Positions 1 through 10,377 are shown, numbered from the stretch's first letter. The stretch is DNA of 27,964 nucleotides from Lingula anatina (GCF_001039355.2 NW_019775642.1:2846-30809), one strand, 5' to 3'. The notes: generated by a model from the sequence alone, not told the origin. Numbers and translations: made by a program.

Positions 1-424
1 CGTACTCAGAGACTATGTCCTCAATTGGTGACGTGTAGAGAGTGAACAGGATGGGGCCGAGTACAGAACCTTGTGGTACACCACAAGTTAGTGGTGTTGA
101 CGGTGATTTGTGAGTGCCTATTGAGACTGATTGTTCACGCTCAGTCAGGTATGATTTGAACCATGCCAATGCAATACCATCTATACCGAAACGATTTTTT
201 TTTATTGTGTCAAAGGCTGCAGACAAATCAAGTAATAATAAGACCACTTGTTTCTGATCATTGAGTGCCAGAAGAATATCATTGTGCACCTTGAGCAGCG
301 CTGTTTCAGTGCTATGATGTGTTCTATATGCCGATTGAACCTTTGCAAAAAATGGATGAGTATGCAGATAGTCAGTTAGCTGTGTCGCTACTAGGCGAAA
401 CACTGTCTCTGCCACTAATCTAAA
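1..424 (-). mobile_element. CR1/L2-like non-LTR retrotransposon, reverse transcriptase fragment
   Basis: The minus strand reads open from about 424 to the window edge, with no ATG but no stop. It gives the central reverse transcriptase blocks of CR1/L2-type LINEs in order: HHSTETALLKVHNDIL, LLLLDLSAAFDT, ALAWFKSYL and GVPQGSVLGPILFTLYT. After AAFDTI the usual DHxILLxRL stretch is missing; the frame jumps to KKNRFGIDG across an A-rich run, a deletion of about eight or nine codons that keeps the frame. The element probably continues left of the window. The family is seen in the motifs; the clade (CR1, L2 or a relative) is inferred. It lies in an intron of the flanking TBL3 gene, in the same orientation. 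Confidence 0.9.
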
Positions 425-803
425 TGTTTCAACCACCATTTTTTCAGTGGTGAAAAGTAGAGTGAAATTAAATTATTTAAGTTTAAGCAATTATAGACAA
501 ACTATGTCATCAAATTGTATCTCTACTCCTCCCTAAAAAAGAGAGAGAGAGAGAGAGAATCAAACATCCATTTGATTCAATGCAGTATTATAGAACAGCA
601 TGTCAACTTCTCACAAACATGGTTAATTATAGACACACACGCAATTAATTTTGCTAAGTAGCATGCCATCTACATAAAAACATTTTACACAATAATCAGA
701 AAATTTTACACATGTAAAACTGTATCTATAAATATAATATTACAGGTATCTATAAAATTCATTGTCTGATAGTTCTGTTCCACATGGGAGCCTCTTACTT
801 TAC
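425..803. other. Non-coding stretch, probably TBL3 intron
   Basis: Nothing coding is seen between the LINE fragment and the leftmost TBL3 exon. It is AT-rich and holds a short GA microsatellite at 541-558. Confidence 0.5.
541..558. repeat. (GA)9 microsatellite
   Basis: Nine perfect GA dinucleotides directly follow an A-run. Confidence 0.9.
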
Positions 804-900
804 CTTTGCTTCCAGCTGTTATGAAATGCTGTTCCCCTGCTACCACTGACAACTTGGGATAGTCCATATTGGGTGACAAAAGCAACACAGATTCTACTGG
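804..900 (-). CDS. TBL3: TBL3 exon (ESVLLLSP, FITAGSKG)
   Basis: It enters in phase 0 after the acceptor ttgttttag and encodes PVESVLLLSPNMDYPK, LSVVAGEQHF and ITAGSKG, like ESVEAAVLLP...LYFLTAGDQG of human TBL3. Two donors are possible: AAAG|gtaaag (end 804) or GGTAAA|gtaaga (end 799). The next exon, needed to decide, is not in the window. Confidence 0.88.
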
Positions 901-2787
901 CTAAAACAATACAATAATTGAAATAATAAATCAATTTCTAGCAAAATGTTTCCAATAACTGATAAGGTAATCAAATTTTTTTCACCTGCACTACAAAACT
1001 TCTTATCATACTAAATGCACTCGCAACAACTTGAATATTGAACACTGTAGTAAAAATGCAAGTTACGAAGAACACAATCTGTTCACACCCATGGCCTGTT
1101 GGGAATGTTCTGAAGGTAAACGTCAAAATTCTGTTTGAATCTCAAAGCAAGAAGTTTACCTCAAACACTGGGATAGTCTTCAGGCAGAGAAAGGAATGCA
1201 GATCCCACACCACTACTACACTGTCTCTGCCACAACTAGTTAAAAAAAAAAAAGAAAAATTATTCAGTCCTTAAAATCCATTTCTGCCACATTTAGTTTA
1301 TAAAGCAAGAAAACTCTTCCAAGGCTTGAAAATACATTAACAAAATCAAGATTAGGCAGTGGGAAATTTTATTGCGGTTTCTCTTGGACAAACCTGTATA
1401 AGGTGTCGCCATCTTCAGTGAATTGCAGTCCAGTGATGACACTGAAGTGCTTGTCAAGGACAGCAATGCAAATACTTCTCATGAGGTCCCAGACACGGAT
1501 TTTATAATCCTCAGCTGCACTTATCAACTGCATTCTCTCAATGTCTGGATGGAAGGCAACACCTCTAAAATAAACATTACAAATGAAATTAAGGGATTAA
1601 CAAGAAGCAAACTGATCCAGTTATAAATGTCAAAACTTGAAGCAAGAATACTAATGACAAAAACCTATTTTACTTCCATTACATACTACTAAAACATTCA
1701 ATAATATGTTGAGAAAGATGACAAACTACGCTCTATTTAGTAAGATACATGTAATTAAGACTTACTAACATTTCACCAATCCATACTGATGGATCACATT
1801 TCATTACATCAGATACAAAAGATTACTATGACAACCAATGACATATCTCACGTCACAACTCCTGTGTGTCCTCTCAAGTTATGAGTGCAGTACTGTTTGA
1901 TAATGTCCCAGATCTTGATGGTGGAGTCAGCACTTCCCGTGGCAACCAGCGTGGAGGTGCTGTCAAAGGCCATACATGTCACAGGGGCACTGTGCACTGC
2001 CTTATGTAAGAGAAATAAACTAGAGACTGTAGTCAACATATTAATCAAAATATTATGTAAAAACCTGAAGACTTTGACAGAGTTAAAGTTATAGTTCATA
2101 GGTAAAATAGATAAAAGAAGAAAATTAAAGGGGGGAGGAGAGGATGATATAGAGGGCATAAACACTGAAAAATGTCCCAAAAGCAATCCTTATGCCTGAT
2201 ACATTAAGCTCTACACTAACCACTGTGAGATCAAATCAGGGTGGAACAGGTTCCTAAAGAATAAGTTTAAATTGCAAACCTAGCATGACTTTTCTAACAG
2301 GATATCAGCTTTAAACAAATCTTTAACTTACACAAATATGCACGCAATACTGAGATTTATTTAATTTCATTAATGTCATTAATTCCATTTCTACTGTTAT
2401 CAACATTACTTCATATGTGCTTACCTTCCATGTTCTTTCTATCTTGTTTTCCTTCCACTCCCACTGTCTTAGCTGCAAATTTCTGCCAGCAACTATCAAT
2501 GTCTGAAAGTGTGTAAAAAAACTTTATAAATTCTGCAGGATTTTAGTTCAGGTTTCCTTTGACGTGACCCTCACTAAGAAAGAGACCCATTAATGCATCC
2601 ATGAATCATACAACCAGTGGTGCCCACTGCCTACTAGTAAGTGCAGAGTCTAGAAGAGTCGAGAAAAATTGTCTGTGAAAAACATCTGTTTAGTAATCTA
2701 ATAAATCAGCAACCAAAGTTTACCAGAAATTCTTACCTGATCATCTGGACTTAGTACAAAACTAGTGATTTCTTCTTCTTCTTCATT
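804..2787 (-). CDS. TBL3: TBL3 / UTP13-like WD40 protein, internal part of the gene (six exons)
   Basis: Six minus-strand exons (2737-2787, 2425-2502, 1852-2000, 1394-1564, 1160-1235, 804-900) join in phase into about 207 codons that align with human TBL3 as I recall it, from the segment before the first full blades to EITSF-LSPDD, LIVAGRNLQLRQWEWKE, KAVHSAPVTCMAFDSTSTL, RGHTGVV, VAFHPD, RVWDL, CGRD and TIPVFE. WD40 hallmarks are visible: a GH dipeptide in RGHTGVV and WD ends in KIWD, RVWD and VVWD. Family knowledge: TBL3 is the animal Utp13, a tandem beta-propeller scaffold of the U3 snoRNP/small-subunit processome that acts in 18S rRNA maturation in the nucleolus. The start codon, the first roughly 60 residues, the second propeller and the Utp13 C-terminal domain are outside what I can find. 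The introns are short (158-424 bp), and each exon has a GT donor and an AG acceptor. Confidence 0.93.
1160..1235 (-). CDS. TBL3: TBL3 exon (CGRD...VVWDL)
   Basis: 76 bp. The two bases carried from the previous exon complete a Ser codon, then CGRDSVVVVWDLHSFLC and LKTIPVFE follow. The acceptor is aactag after a long T-run and the donor GAG|gtaaac. It matches SGRDKICIIWDL...TVPVFE of human TBL3. Confidence 0.92.
1394..1564 (-). CDS. TBL3: TBL3 exon (WD40 blade, RVWD)
   Basis: 171 bp, entering with one base and leaving with two. It encodes GVAFHPDIERMQLISAAED, then YKIRVWDLMRS and HFSVITGLQFTEDGDTLY. The acceptor is ttattttag and the donor AG|gtttgt. It corresponds to VAFHPD...IRVWSLQ...HYSAVTSLAF of human TBL3. 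Confidence 0.95.
1852..2000 (-). CDS. TBL3: TBL3 exon (WD40 blade, KIWD)
   Basis: 149 bp, phase 0 in and phase 2 out. It encodes AVHSAPVTCMAFDSTSTL, ATGSADSTIKIWDIIKQY and NLRGHTGVV: one complete WD40 repeat body plus the GH of the next. The acceptor is ttacataag and the donor AC|gtgaga. This is the strongest single match to TBL3 in the window. Confidence 0.95.
2425..2502 (-). CDS. TBL3: TBL3 exon (QLRQWEWKE)
   Basis: 26 codons, phase 0 at both ends. The acceptor is actttcag and the donor AAG|gtaagc. It encodes LIVAGRNLQLRQWEWKEN and ends ERTWK, matching the LLLAQWAWQE...LWK segment of human TBL3. It joins directly to the AVHSAP exon. Confidence 0.92.
2737..2787 (-). CDS. TBL3: TBL3 exon (EITSFVLSPDD)
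   Basis: 17 codons, phase 0 at both ends. The acceptor is tttcag and the donor CAG|gtaag. It begins with N and five Glu residues (five GAA codons in a row), then ITSFVLSPDDQ, matching the QEDITAF-LSPD segment of human TBL3. The acidic GAA run is a simple-repeat-like stretch inside coding sequence. Confidence 0.9.
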
Positions 2788-2956
2788 CTGAAAGAAATAA
2801 AATTATTTATTTACCTCCACATTTGTAACTACCTGAATAATGAATGTTCACTTAATTCTCAACCAACACAAAACTATAAACAAATGTCAATTTCTGATTG
2901 GATGCAGGATACCCAACATCAATTATCAATCAATCAATCCGATTAAAATCTAAAAN

Positions 2957-3230
2957 TTTCAGCCAGGGTCTTCATTCTTATATTTTTCTCCTTTTTCTTT
3001 GCTGAACTATAGGCAATGGTATAGCCTCTAACCTGTAATAATATCTGTTCAAAAAATGCTTGCTCATCCACAAGAAAGTATAGATCATTGTCACTAATTT
3101 TACATAACTCTGCTTTGTTATATGGACTGGCACAATATTGATATTTTAGATCCTCTATTATTTTCTTTACTCCTCTTATATACTCAAAATCTTTTAGAAG
3201 GCTGTTATTCATTTTCCGAAAACTGGTGAC
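2957..3230 (-). mobile_element. L1/Tx1-like LINE ORF2 fragment (linker after the endonuclease)
   Basis: The minus strand reads open for about 90 codons: RKMNNSLLKDFEYI near the start, then LVDEQAFFEQILLQVRGYT and IAYSSAKKKEKN. The (W/F)K.NNSLL block followed by a K-rich IxYSSxKKK segment is characteristic of the region between the APE endonuclease and the reverse transcriptase in L1/Tx1-type LINEs. No endonuclease or reverse transcriptase is attached, so this is a short remnant. A single N at 2956 abuts its left end. It sits just upstream of the first visible TBL3 exon, probably in an intron. Confidence 0.75.
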
Positions 3231-6200
3231 ACTACCACCAGGATTTTTTCATTGCATGTTTTTTCTGGCAGGAAAAGTATTATGCACATTGCCAGGCTTT
3301 GTTACCTGACGCTGACCTGAGAATACGCGCCGAAATAAAAGTTTCAGAACATGTCTTTTCAGTCCTGCCTTTATTGATCACGCACCTTAATGCCGTGGAA
3401 TGTAATGACTCGTAGTGCTTGCGTTACTGGTGAAACAATAGTGAAAAGAAAGAAATGGATTTATAATAATGAAATAATAAATAGCGAAAGACTGAAATAC
3501 AATAAGTGAATACACAAAATAAATAAAAGTAGAGAGAGCGAGCGAGCTAGCTAGCGGTGTTCACGTAAACCACAACAGTGTAAAATAACACTATAAACAC
3601 AGACTTAACTATTCTATTCCATGAACCCTCTTCCAATATATAGAAATGTGCAATGAATTGAATTTTATCGACGCATTCACACAATCCGTAATAATGAGGC
3701 AAGTTCTAAATCGACTAAGAAGTAGTGTGGAAATATTTAATCTTGTGTGGGGTTTGAACAGCTTAAATGACCACGAGGTGGAGCAATACCTATTATTCAT
3801 ATCGGTAAAAAATGTAAAACTGGAGCAACAGCATGTTAACTCCCCTTTATACTGGCATGGGCGGCGTCCTTTCTGCGTTCCTTCTCCGATCAAAATGTGA
3901 TCGCCATCGTCTCAGTGTAAATGCTTCTGCGTCCCTTTTGCGTCCTTTGAACGACTGAATGTAGTTTTTACCTTAAAACTACAAGAATAGAAACAGGCGC
4001 CCTCTTCAGGTGCCAGCACCTCGCGCAGCACGGGAGGAAGGTACAATCTACGAGCCAAGAAGATATAGAAAAATGGACACCCAGAGAGAAAAAAATGACA
4101 ACCACGCAACTGAGCTCATTTTGAATTTTGGTACAATTTAGCCTTATGCCTGACATTTTTTGAATTTTTCCTTTGTGTTTTAAGTTTTACTCTGTAACTT
4201 TATATTTTATAACCGTAGGGTAAAAAAGCAATTATTTTCTCATTGATAATGTTAAATAATTTTATATGGTGTGTGTAGATAATAGGATTGGATTTTTAGG
4301 TAGTACTTACAGCATTCCAGAATTACACTTATAGTTTAGAATTAGTTTTCTTAATATATCTTAAAGAAAAGGTTACATTTTGCCAAATTTTAGAATATTT
4401 TCTGTGTTACTTTGAAAGGCAGCTTTAAGCGATTGAGATCAATGAATTCTCAGGGCATTTAGCGTATTACATGCTTATATCAGATTTTTAGAATATTCCC
4501 CTATTGCTGCTTTTGCTAGGTTTTTCTATACATTTAGACTTATGTTTTGATTTTTGATAGATTTTAAATTTCACTTTCTTTAAAGTTAATAATCACCATT
4601 TCTCTGTTTATGTAATTAAATGAAACTTTATATATTGTGTGAATCTTTGATGTGGAACAAAAATATAGGCACTATTTTTAGAGGAAAAAATGTTGTTGTT
4701 ACTGGCTTCCTTGAAATGTCAAGTCAATTCGTGATTATGTTAATAAGTGAAATATTTTTTTATCACAACAAGCCCAGACTGTGTAGTTCTAGACCAAAGT
4801 CAAGCTACCCACTGATGAGACTTATTCGACTTTTGTCGGAATTCTTACTTTTTCATGTTTATTTGGGTCATTCTTGTGAATCGTGTACCCTGGACCCCAG
4901 CCAATTTTCCTCCATTTTCAGCGAGGACTGGTCTCATCCCTGCTACCTCTAATATACTTGCTGTTGATAGTTATGGAATCACGGCGATTTCCAAATTTGT
5001 CTGGCATTTTAGGAAATAGAGTCGTTGGGTTTCATATTTAGTATCATTACTCCCCTGCATTGTCACTCTAAACTGGTGAAACTGAAACATAAAACATAAT
5101 TGCTTATTTTAAACCTCACTGAATATGCAGGGACCTGAAAGTGATGAGTTGTTATTCAAAATCTTAGTGGGTAACAATGCAGGAAAGTAACAATGTGTGA
5201 ATTTGTGTAATGAAAATGTTTGTGTGTGTAGGCATATTTAAATGTGTACTCGCATGAATGTGTGTTTAAGCATCTGTGGCATTTCTGTATGAACTTAGTG
5301 TGAACGTGCATTATTTTCCCATTGTCTTTCTCAAATCTTAATGAAAAAATAGAAAATTAAGCATAGTGATGTTGGCAGGGGGTTGTTTTTCACTTGTATC
5401 TTCTACCATGAGAGAATGCTGCTACACAGTTTTATATCCTAATGAGTTTCACCCTTTCCCTTTCAGAGGGCCCTAAAAAAGGGGTCCTGGCCAGAAGGCC
5501 AAAAAGGGCTTGTGTAAATTCAGTTACTTTAATTAAAATGGGGCCCTATCAGAGGAAAACGATCATGAGCTATTAAAATTAAGATCGAATTTTTTTTTTG
5601 TCCTTGCCAAATCAAAGCTTGTTTAGCTTAGTGAGATTTTTTTGTCAAATTACATTTTAATAACTAGAGGTGGGGTTAACTTCATGTTAAATATTCTTTC
5701 AACACAAAATAGGTAAATTATGTTTGTGAATAAACCACCTCATCAAATATTTGTTCCAAATAGAATTTTCACTTAAAGTAACCACTCAATTTGTTGAAGC
5801 GAAGGTGTAAGCCAGTTTGAAGTCCAGACAACAAACTGAGAATTGATGCCATAAATCTTGAAATAAAAAAAACAACTTGTACTGTGCATTTTTATTCAGT
5901 TTTGTGCATTTATTCTTGAAGAATATTTATCAAGAGTAATGTCTGAAAATTCACTAGAATGAAACCCCTTTAGTAGGGCCACTGTGGCTTTTCATAAAAC
6001 ATCTTTCGAAAACAACTCTTAATAAATAAACTCCTAACACCAAAGGAGTAAACTTCCAATCCAGAGGGTTTCTGAATAAGTATGCAGATAGGCGAGGTTC
6101 TGGCCTCTTTGTGTTTTTAAAGACAATGTGAACCATGGTTCTTGTCTTTCTTTGTCCCATATTCCAATGTACATTGGACTTCTCTTCCCTTGAAAGTTTG

Positions 6201-6687
6201 AGATCGCTGTACTGACTTAAGCTTCCATTATCAAACATTTCCCTTGTCTTCCTTCCATCACATAACTTCCAGCTTGTCTTCCTATTTGCCTCTTGAAATA
6301 TCAGATCCCGCTGGCACACAGATAATCGAAATTTTGAGTGTCCTTGCTTTACCTTTAATAAAAAAAAACAATATACTGTGGGTTTTATTTGTAGAATTTA
6401 AGAAATTTTACGCTTTACTTTCAAATACACCATTTGAGATTTAACAGAAAATTTATCAAAAATCATTACACTTTAAAAATGTCAATCTTGTAATAAACAT
6501 CACGTAATTCAAAGCTGTGCACTTACATGGAATTTGTTATCATGGGCAGTCAAACAACATTTATGTCTCCTCCATCTCAGTGTACCACAAATTTTTATAG
6601 TCTCATTCATAGCAAGAAAGAAGGCAACAAGGAATATTGATTGTTCGTGATTTGGCCAAACAAGGCCGCTTTTATTATATAACCCCT
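3231..6687. other. Long stretch with no supported gene
   Basis: I see no coding exon with family similarity on either strand and no TBL3 5-prime exon. Contents: AT-rich non-coding DNA, a GAGC/AGCT simple stretch near 3530-3555, a GT-rich segment near 5217-5270 and a GGCC-rich quasi-palindrome near 5466-5510. The longest open frames here (110 and 121 codons) have no recognisable domain. Confidence 0.5.
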
Positions 6688-6890
6688 ATATCCTAATCTG
6701 TTTTCAATTCTCACTTATGGAAGCGAGTGCTGGACTACATCCCAAGGTATAGAACAACGAATAGAAGCGGCAGAGATGTTGTATCTCAGGAAAATGATGA
6801 GAATATCTTGGACAGAGAGAATGACAAATCAGAAAGTGTTGGAGAGAGCAGGAACAAAGCGTTTCGTTCTAAAAAGCATACCAAAAAGAC
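6688..6890 (+). mobile_element. RTE-like non-LTR retrotransposon fragment (region after the reverse transcriptase)
   Basis: The plus strand reads open as ILTYGSECWTTSQGIEQRI, EAAEMLYLRKMMRISWTERM and TNQKVLERAG. YGSExWT followed by E..EM..LR.M.RISWT....N..VL.R is the conserved tail after the reverse transcriptase domain of many endonuclease/reverse-transcriptase LINEs of RTE type. Upstream reverse transcriptase motifs are missing. The reading frame runs straight into the minisatellite at 6888, whose first unit continues it as KRHLDS. Confidence 0.8.
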
Positions 6891-7174
6891 ACCTTGACAG
6901 TTACCACAGGGACACTTTGACAGTTACCACAGGGACACCTTGACAGTTACCACAGGGATACCTTGTCAGTTGCCACAGGGACACCTTGACAGTTACCACA
7001 GGGACACCTTGACAGTTACCACAGGTACACCTTGACAGTTACCATAAAGACACCTTGACAGTTACCACAGGGACACCTTGACAGTTACCACAGGGACACC
7101 TTGACAGTTACCATAAAGACACCTTGACAGTTACCACAGGGACACCTTGACAGTTACCACAGGGACACCTTGAC
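6888..7174 (+). repeat. 23-bp minisatellite, 12 full units plus a partial
   Basis: Units start gacaccttgacagttacc and end in cacagg (most) or cataaa (units 7 and 10). Unit 4 is the most diverged. A partial unit ends at 7174. The repeat begins inside the RTE-like coding fragment. The units are contiguous with no spacers, so this is not a CRISPR array. Confidence 0.95.
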
Positions 7175-7311
7175 CAGGCCAGCAGAGTATAGGCAGTGGT
7201 CAGAACAAGAGGAAAAATGGGATGAGATTTACAATTTTTTCATCTACAGATAAAGGACAATTGGGCTAGTAATCTAATTCATTTACAGTCATGGAATCAG
7301 AGGAATACACA

Positions 7312-7478
7312 CTACAGAAACACATCGAGCAGCACAGTGCACAGTTCAGGGGAGCAGTGGGCAGCGGTCAGCCCCAATAGGTCTGGACTGTCCTGAGGCG
7401 TAATGCATGCACCAAAGTCCAGCAGCTTAATTCTCAGGCCATATCCATCTGGTCCAGGCCGAACAGCAATGTTGTCAG
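7312..7478 (-). CDS. Kinase exon with DFG and SPE
   Basis: The acceptor tttcctcctcag is followed by two bases completing Ala, giving ADNIAVRPGPDGYGLRI, KLLDFGACITPQDSPD and LLGLTAAHCSPEL. The frame closes at TAG (7312-7314). The true 3-prime end may be earlier; GT candidates after SPEL are weak (for example GAT|gtgttt). Confidence 0.75.
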
Positions 7479-8216
7479 CTGAGGAGGAAACAAAGTGAAA
7501 TGTAACACAGATTAAAAAGCATCAGATTAAAGACAAGAAAACACTTTTGTGTAAGTGGTTTGATAAGATGGCATCCCTACTATATACCTCTAATATTTCG
7601 AGTAGATGAAAAAATTAACATTTAACATTTTTTAAGTGTTAGGAGTAATTGCAATAAAAAGAACCAATCACAATGAGATGTTTACAAAGTATATTCAACT
7701 GTACAAGCCAAGTTATCAAAAGAATGGGTCCCTCCAATTGTGTGTGTGTGTGTGGGGGGGGGGGTTGTAGTGTTTACAGGTCACAGAAAATAACCCACCA
7801 ATTCACAAATCACAGTAAATAAAACTTTATTCATATCTCATTGAAAATGAGTTAAAATCATGAATTACTGGTGATAATGATCACTTCTTTTCACAATTTA
7901 TAAAGAATGAAAAAAGGTACTTTCATGAGTCACAGAATATGCATGGGATGCACTTCACTGATCGTGATAGTAATATAAATATAGGAAAATAAAAAGTATC
8001 TTTCACAGGTAACCCATGGGACCCTCAAAAGAAATTATAAATATTTCTAATATTTGAGCATCTTTATAACAATCACACATATCTTACCTTTGATATCCCT
8101 GTGATAGATATTAAAGCTGTGTAAATACGCTACTACATCCAACAACTGGACAGTGACTTCCTTGATTTCTATTTCATATATTTCATTGGATTGTAAGAAC
8201 TGGGTCAGGCTACACC
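7312..8216 (-). CDS. Protein kinase catalytic-domain fragment, two exons
   Basis: Two minus-strand exons (8088-8216 and 7312-7478) join in phase across a 609-bp intron to give 98 codons. In order: SLTQFLQSNEI and VTVQLLDVVAYLHSFNIYH (alpha-D to alpha-E), the catalytic loop HRDIKADN, the KLLDFGAC metal-binding motif, and SPE in place of APE in LTAAHCSPEL. HRD, DFG and the E of SPE are intact, so the catalytic core looks active; HRDIKxDN favours Ser/Thr kinases. No glycine-rich loop, VAIK or alpha-C exon was found upstream, and a TAG follows 11 codons after SPE unless a donor lies before it. A large transposon occupies the upstream intron. It is either an active gene with exons elsewhere or a pseudogene; the subfamily is not recognised. 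Confidence 0.8.
7741..7764 (+). repeat. (TG)7 with adjoining G-run
   Basis: Seven TG units run into a run of about eleven G. It lies in the kinase intron. Confidence 0.9.
8088..8216 (-). CDS. Kinase exon ending HRDIK
   Basis: 129 bp, entering with two bases (GG) after the acceptor tttaactcag and leaving with one base at AAAG|gtaaga. It encodes CSLTQFLQSNEIYEIEIK and ends LHSFNIYHRDIK. The acceptor is only 34 bp from the left end of the transposon at 8251. Confidence 0.85.
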
Positions 8217-8250
8217 CTGAGTTAAAAAACAAATTATTCATAAATACTAA

Positions 8251-8410
8251 GGAGGCCATTGGTGGCCGTTTTATCCCTCAAATCCAAGATGGCCGCCAAA
8301 AACCATTTTGAAATTGGGCATAATTCGCTATTTTGAAACTATATGTATTACATCTTTGTAAATGAGTAATACGTCGTTTTATATTATTTTCTGGTGCAGA
8401 ATACATTATC
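8251..8410 (+). repeat. Left terminal inverted repeat
   Basis: It begins ggaggccattggtggccg and ends near ggtgcagaatacatta. It pairs with 10521-10684. Confidence 0.85.
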
Positions 8411-8611
8411 TGTGTTATGAAATGTGAGTACAAACTATTTTAGCCTCCAAAATCAATATGCATGTAGGCTTAAGTTGTCAAATAGACTTACATGTGCCAT
8501 GTAGTCTAATTATTACAAAATATTTTATTAAATCCTAAAGAGCTTGAAACAAGCGTCAGAGATCAAAATGGCTTAATTAAAGGTAAAGAACACATACCTG
8601 GTGCTTTGAAG

Positions 8612-8765
8612 ACAATTGGTAGCCATTTTGATCCTCAAATCCAATATGGCCGCCAGTCACAATTTTGAAATACGGTAAGGCATAACTCATCAATTTGAAG
8701 CTATTGCTCTTACACTAGCATGTTATACATCGTTTCTTATCATTTGGGTTGTAGAAGTCGTGTCT
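8612..8765 (+). repeat. Internal diverged copy of the terminal repeat
   Basis: It repeats the order ggtagccattttgatcct, caaatccaatatggccgcc, cataactcatcaatttgaag about 360 bp inside the left end. A still more diverged copy begins near 8932. Confidence 0.7.
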
Positions 8766-8931
8766 TATCTCTTCTGAGATATAATACAAAAAGAAAATAT
8801 TACAAGGCTCTAACACCAATACAGGCTTACGTCTTCACCTTGTATATGTCTTGAAGTCAAATTTGTGCAAAAATATGTTATATAACAATTATAAAATGGT
8901 TTTGCCAGACATAGATTAAGTGCAAGAGACC

Positions 8932-9558
8932 AGCATGGCTGATTCGACTTTATGGTGACTACTGTTAGCTATTCTGTTGTTCATATCCAAGAGCCTGTCA
9001 CTATTTTAAAATTATGGCATAATTTACCTTTTTGAGCTGTTGGACTTTAATATATGATCGTAATACATCAATTGTTACTATTTTGGAAGTACGTAATTAA
9101 TTTCCGGTGTTATTCTGGTGACAGAGGATAATAACAAAGGCATAAGGTGTTTTAAGATGATTCCAAGATGAATTTTCTTGTAGTTGTCATATACTGTAGA
9201 TGTTTTGTGCTTGTTCGTCCATTGGAAACAATGAGAACTATGTACNAGCATGGCGGATTCAACTTTATGGTGACTACTGTTAGCTATTCTGTTGTTCATA
9301 TCCAAGAGCCTGTCTCTATTTTAAAATTATGGCATAATTTACCTTTTTTGAGCTGTTGGACTTACATATGATCGTAATACATCAATTGTTACTATTTTGG
9401 AAGTACATAATTAATTTCTGGTGTGACTCTGGTGACAGAGGATAATAAAAAAGGCATAAGGTGTTTTAAGATGATTCCAAGATGAATATTCCTGTAGTTG
9501 TCATATACTGTAGATGTTTTGTGCTTGTTCGTCCATTTAAAACAATGAGAACTATGTA
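8932..9558 (+). repeat. Direct duplication of about 313 bp separated by a single N
   Basis: 8932-9244 and 9247-9558 are near-identical copies with a few substitutions and small indels, meeting at the N at 9246. Copy boundaries coinciding with an assembly gap suggest an unmerged allelic overlap rather than a real tandem repeat. Confidence 0.85.
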
Positions 9559-9611
9559 GTCGCCTTATGGATTTCTATTGGTAGTGAGATGACTTGTCTG
9601 GCCAAATCATG

Positions 9612-9773
9612 CTAGGAATGATCAGTGGCACTGTCAACTAGGAAAAGAGGCTGCTTCCTCGACTTCTTTGCTTTATCCGTCTTGCCTTCCTGCGCAGCTG
9701 CTGCTTTCTGCTGCAGATTCCTTCCTTTGTGTAAAGATACCACTTTCCTCTGATGCGACATGTTCTCATGCAT
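9612..9773 (-). CDS. Short Lys-rich ORF inside the transposon, unrecognised
   Basis: 53 codons from ATG at 9773 to TAG at 9612; the frame is open further upstream to 9797. It reads MHENMSHQRKVVSLHKGRN, then QQKAAAAQEGKTDKAKKSRK and a short tail PLFLVDSATDHS. The composition (basic, Ala/Gln-rich, then KKSRK) resembles a nuclear-localising tail rather than random translation, and the local DNA is more GC-rich than its surroundings. It could be the C-terminal end of a lost transposase, or chance. No domain is recognised. Confidence 0.25.
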   Translation of the reverse strand: MHENMSHQRKVVSLHKGRNLQQKAAAAQEGKTDKAKKSRKQPLFLVDSATDHS

Positions 9774-10377
9774 TAATGTTTCTCTGGAAACTGGATTTTA
9801 ATATATTGTTTGGCTGTTTCTCATAGGACACTGACAAAACCTATTGCTTTCCTTTGAGTATTCAGTAACTTTTAGTGGATGGTCACTTAAGATAAATCTA
9901 GATGATATATTTGAGCATGTGGTTCGGGTTCCACATTTTTGTAAAAGACTCAACGAAACTCATCTTGGAATTTATTTTACAACCTTATATTACCTTTTTA
10001 TTATCTTCTGTCACCAAATTAGCACTGGAAAATTACTTTTGAGCCCCCAGAATAGTGCCATTTTACCTAATACAAGCGAATGAGGGTCCCACAGTTCAAA
10101 GATTATAAATTACACCAAATTATTAAAATAACGGCATGCAACCATCACTTGGTTTTGATCAAAATAACAATGTTCCTCATGCGGTCAAAGATGTATTCTT
10201 TTGCTTTCATTCAGCCATTTTGTTTGCTGACACTGGTTTTATAGATCGGCAAAAGCAGTTTTGTACTAATTGGATTACTCATTGTACATATAACCTGCAG
10301 GCCCATGTAGCAACTGAATCCTTTATTTATTTGGAGGCTTATAAAAGTTTCTCTTTAAATTTTATGAAACCGAAAAT

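Noticed and set aside
4620-4952. 110-codon plus-strand ORF
   Set aside because: No domain, no splice or homology support, and codon composition like the AT-rich surroundings.
5954-6319. 121-codon minus-strand ORF
   Set aside because: The longest single frame in this part, but no motif I recognise and no neighbouring exon in phase; kept only as unexplained open sequence.
6888-7174. Regular 23-bp repeat resembling a CRISPR array
   Set aside because: Units are contiguous without spacers, the surrounding genes are eukaryotic, and the array begins inside a LINE frame. It is a minisatellite.
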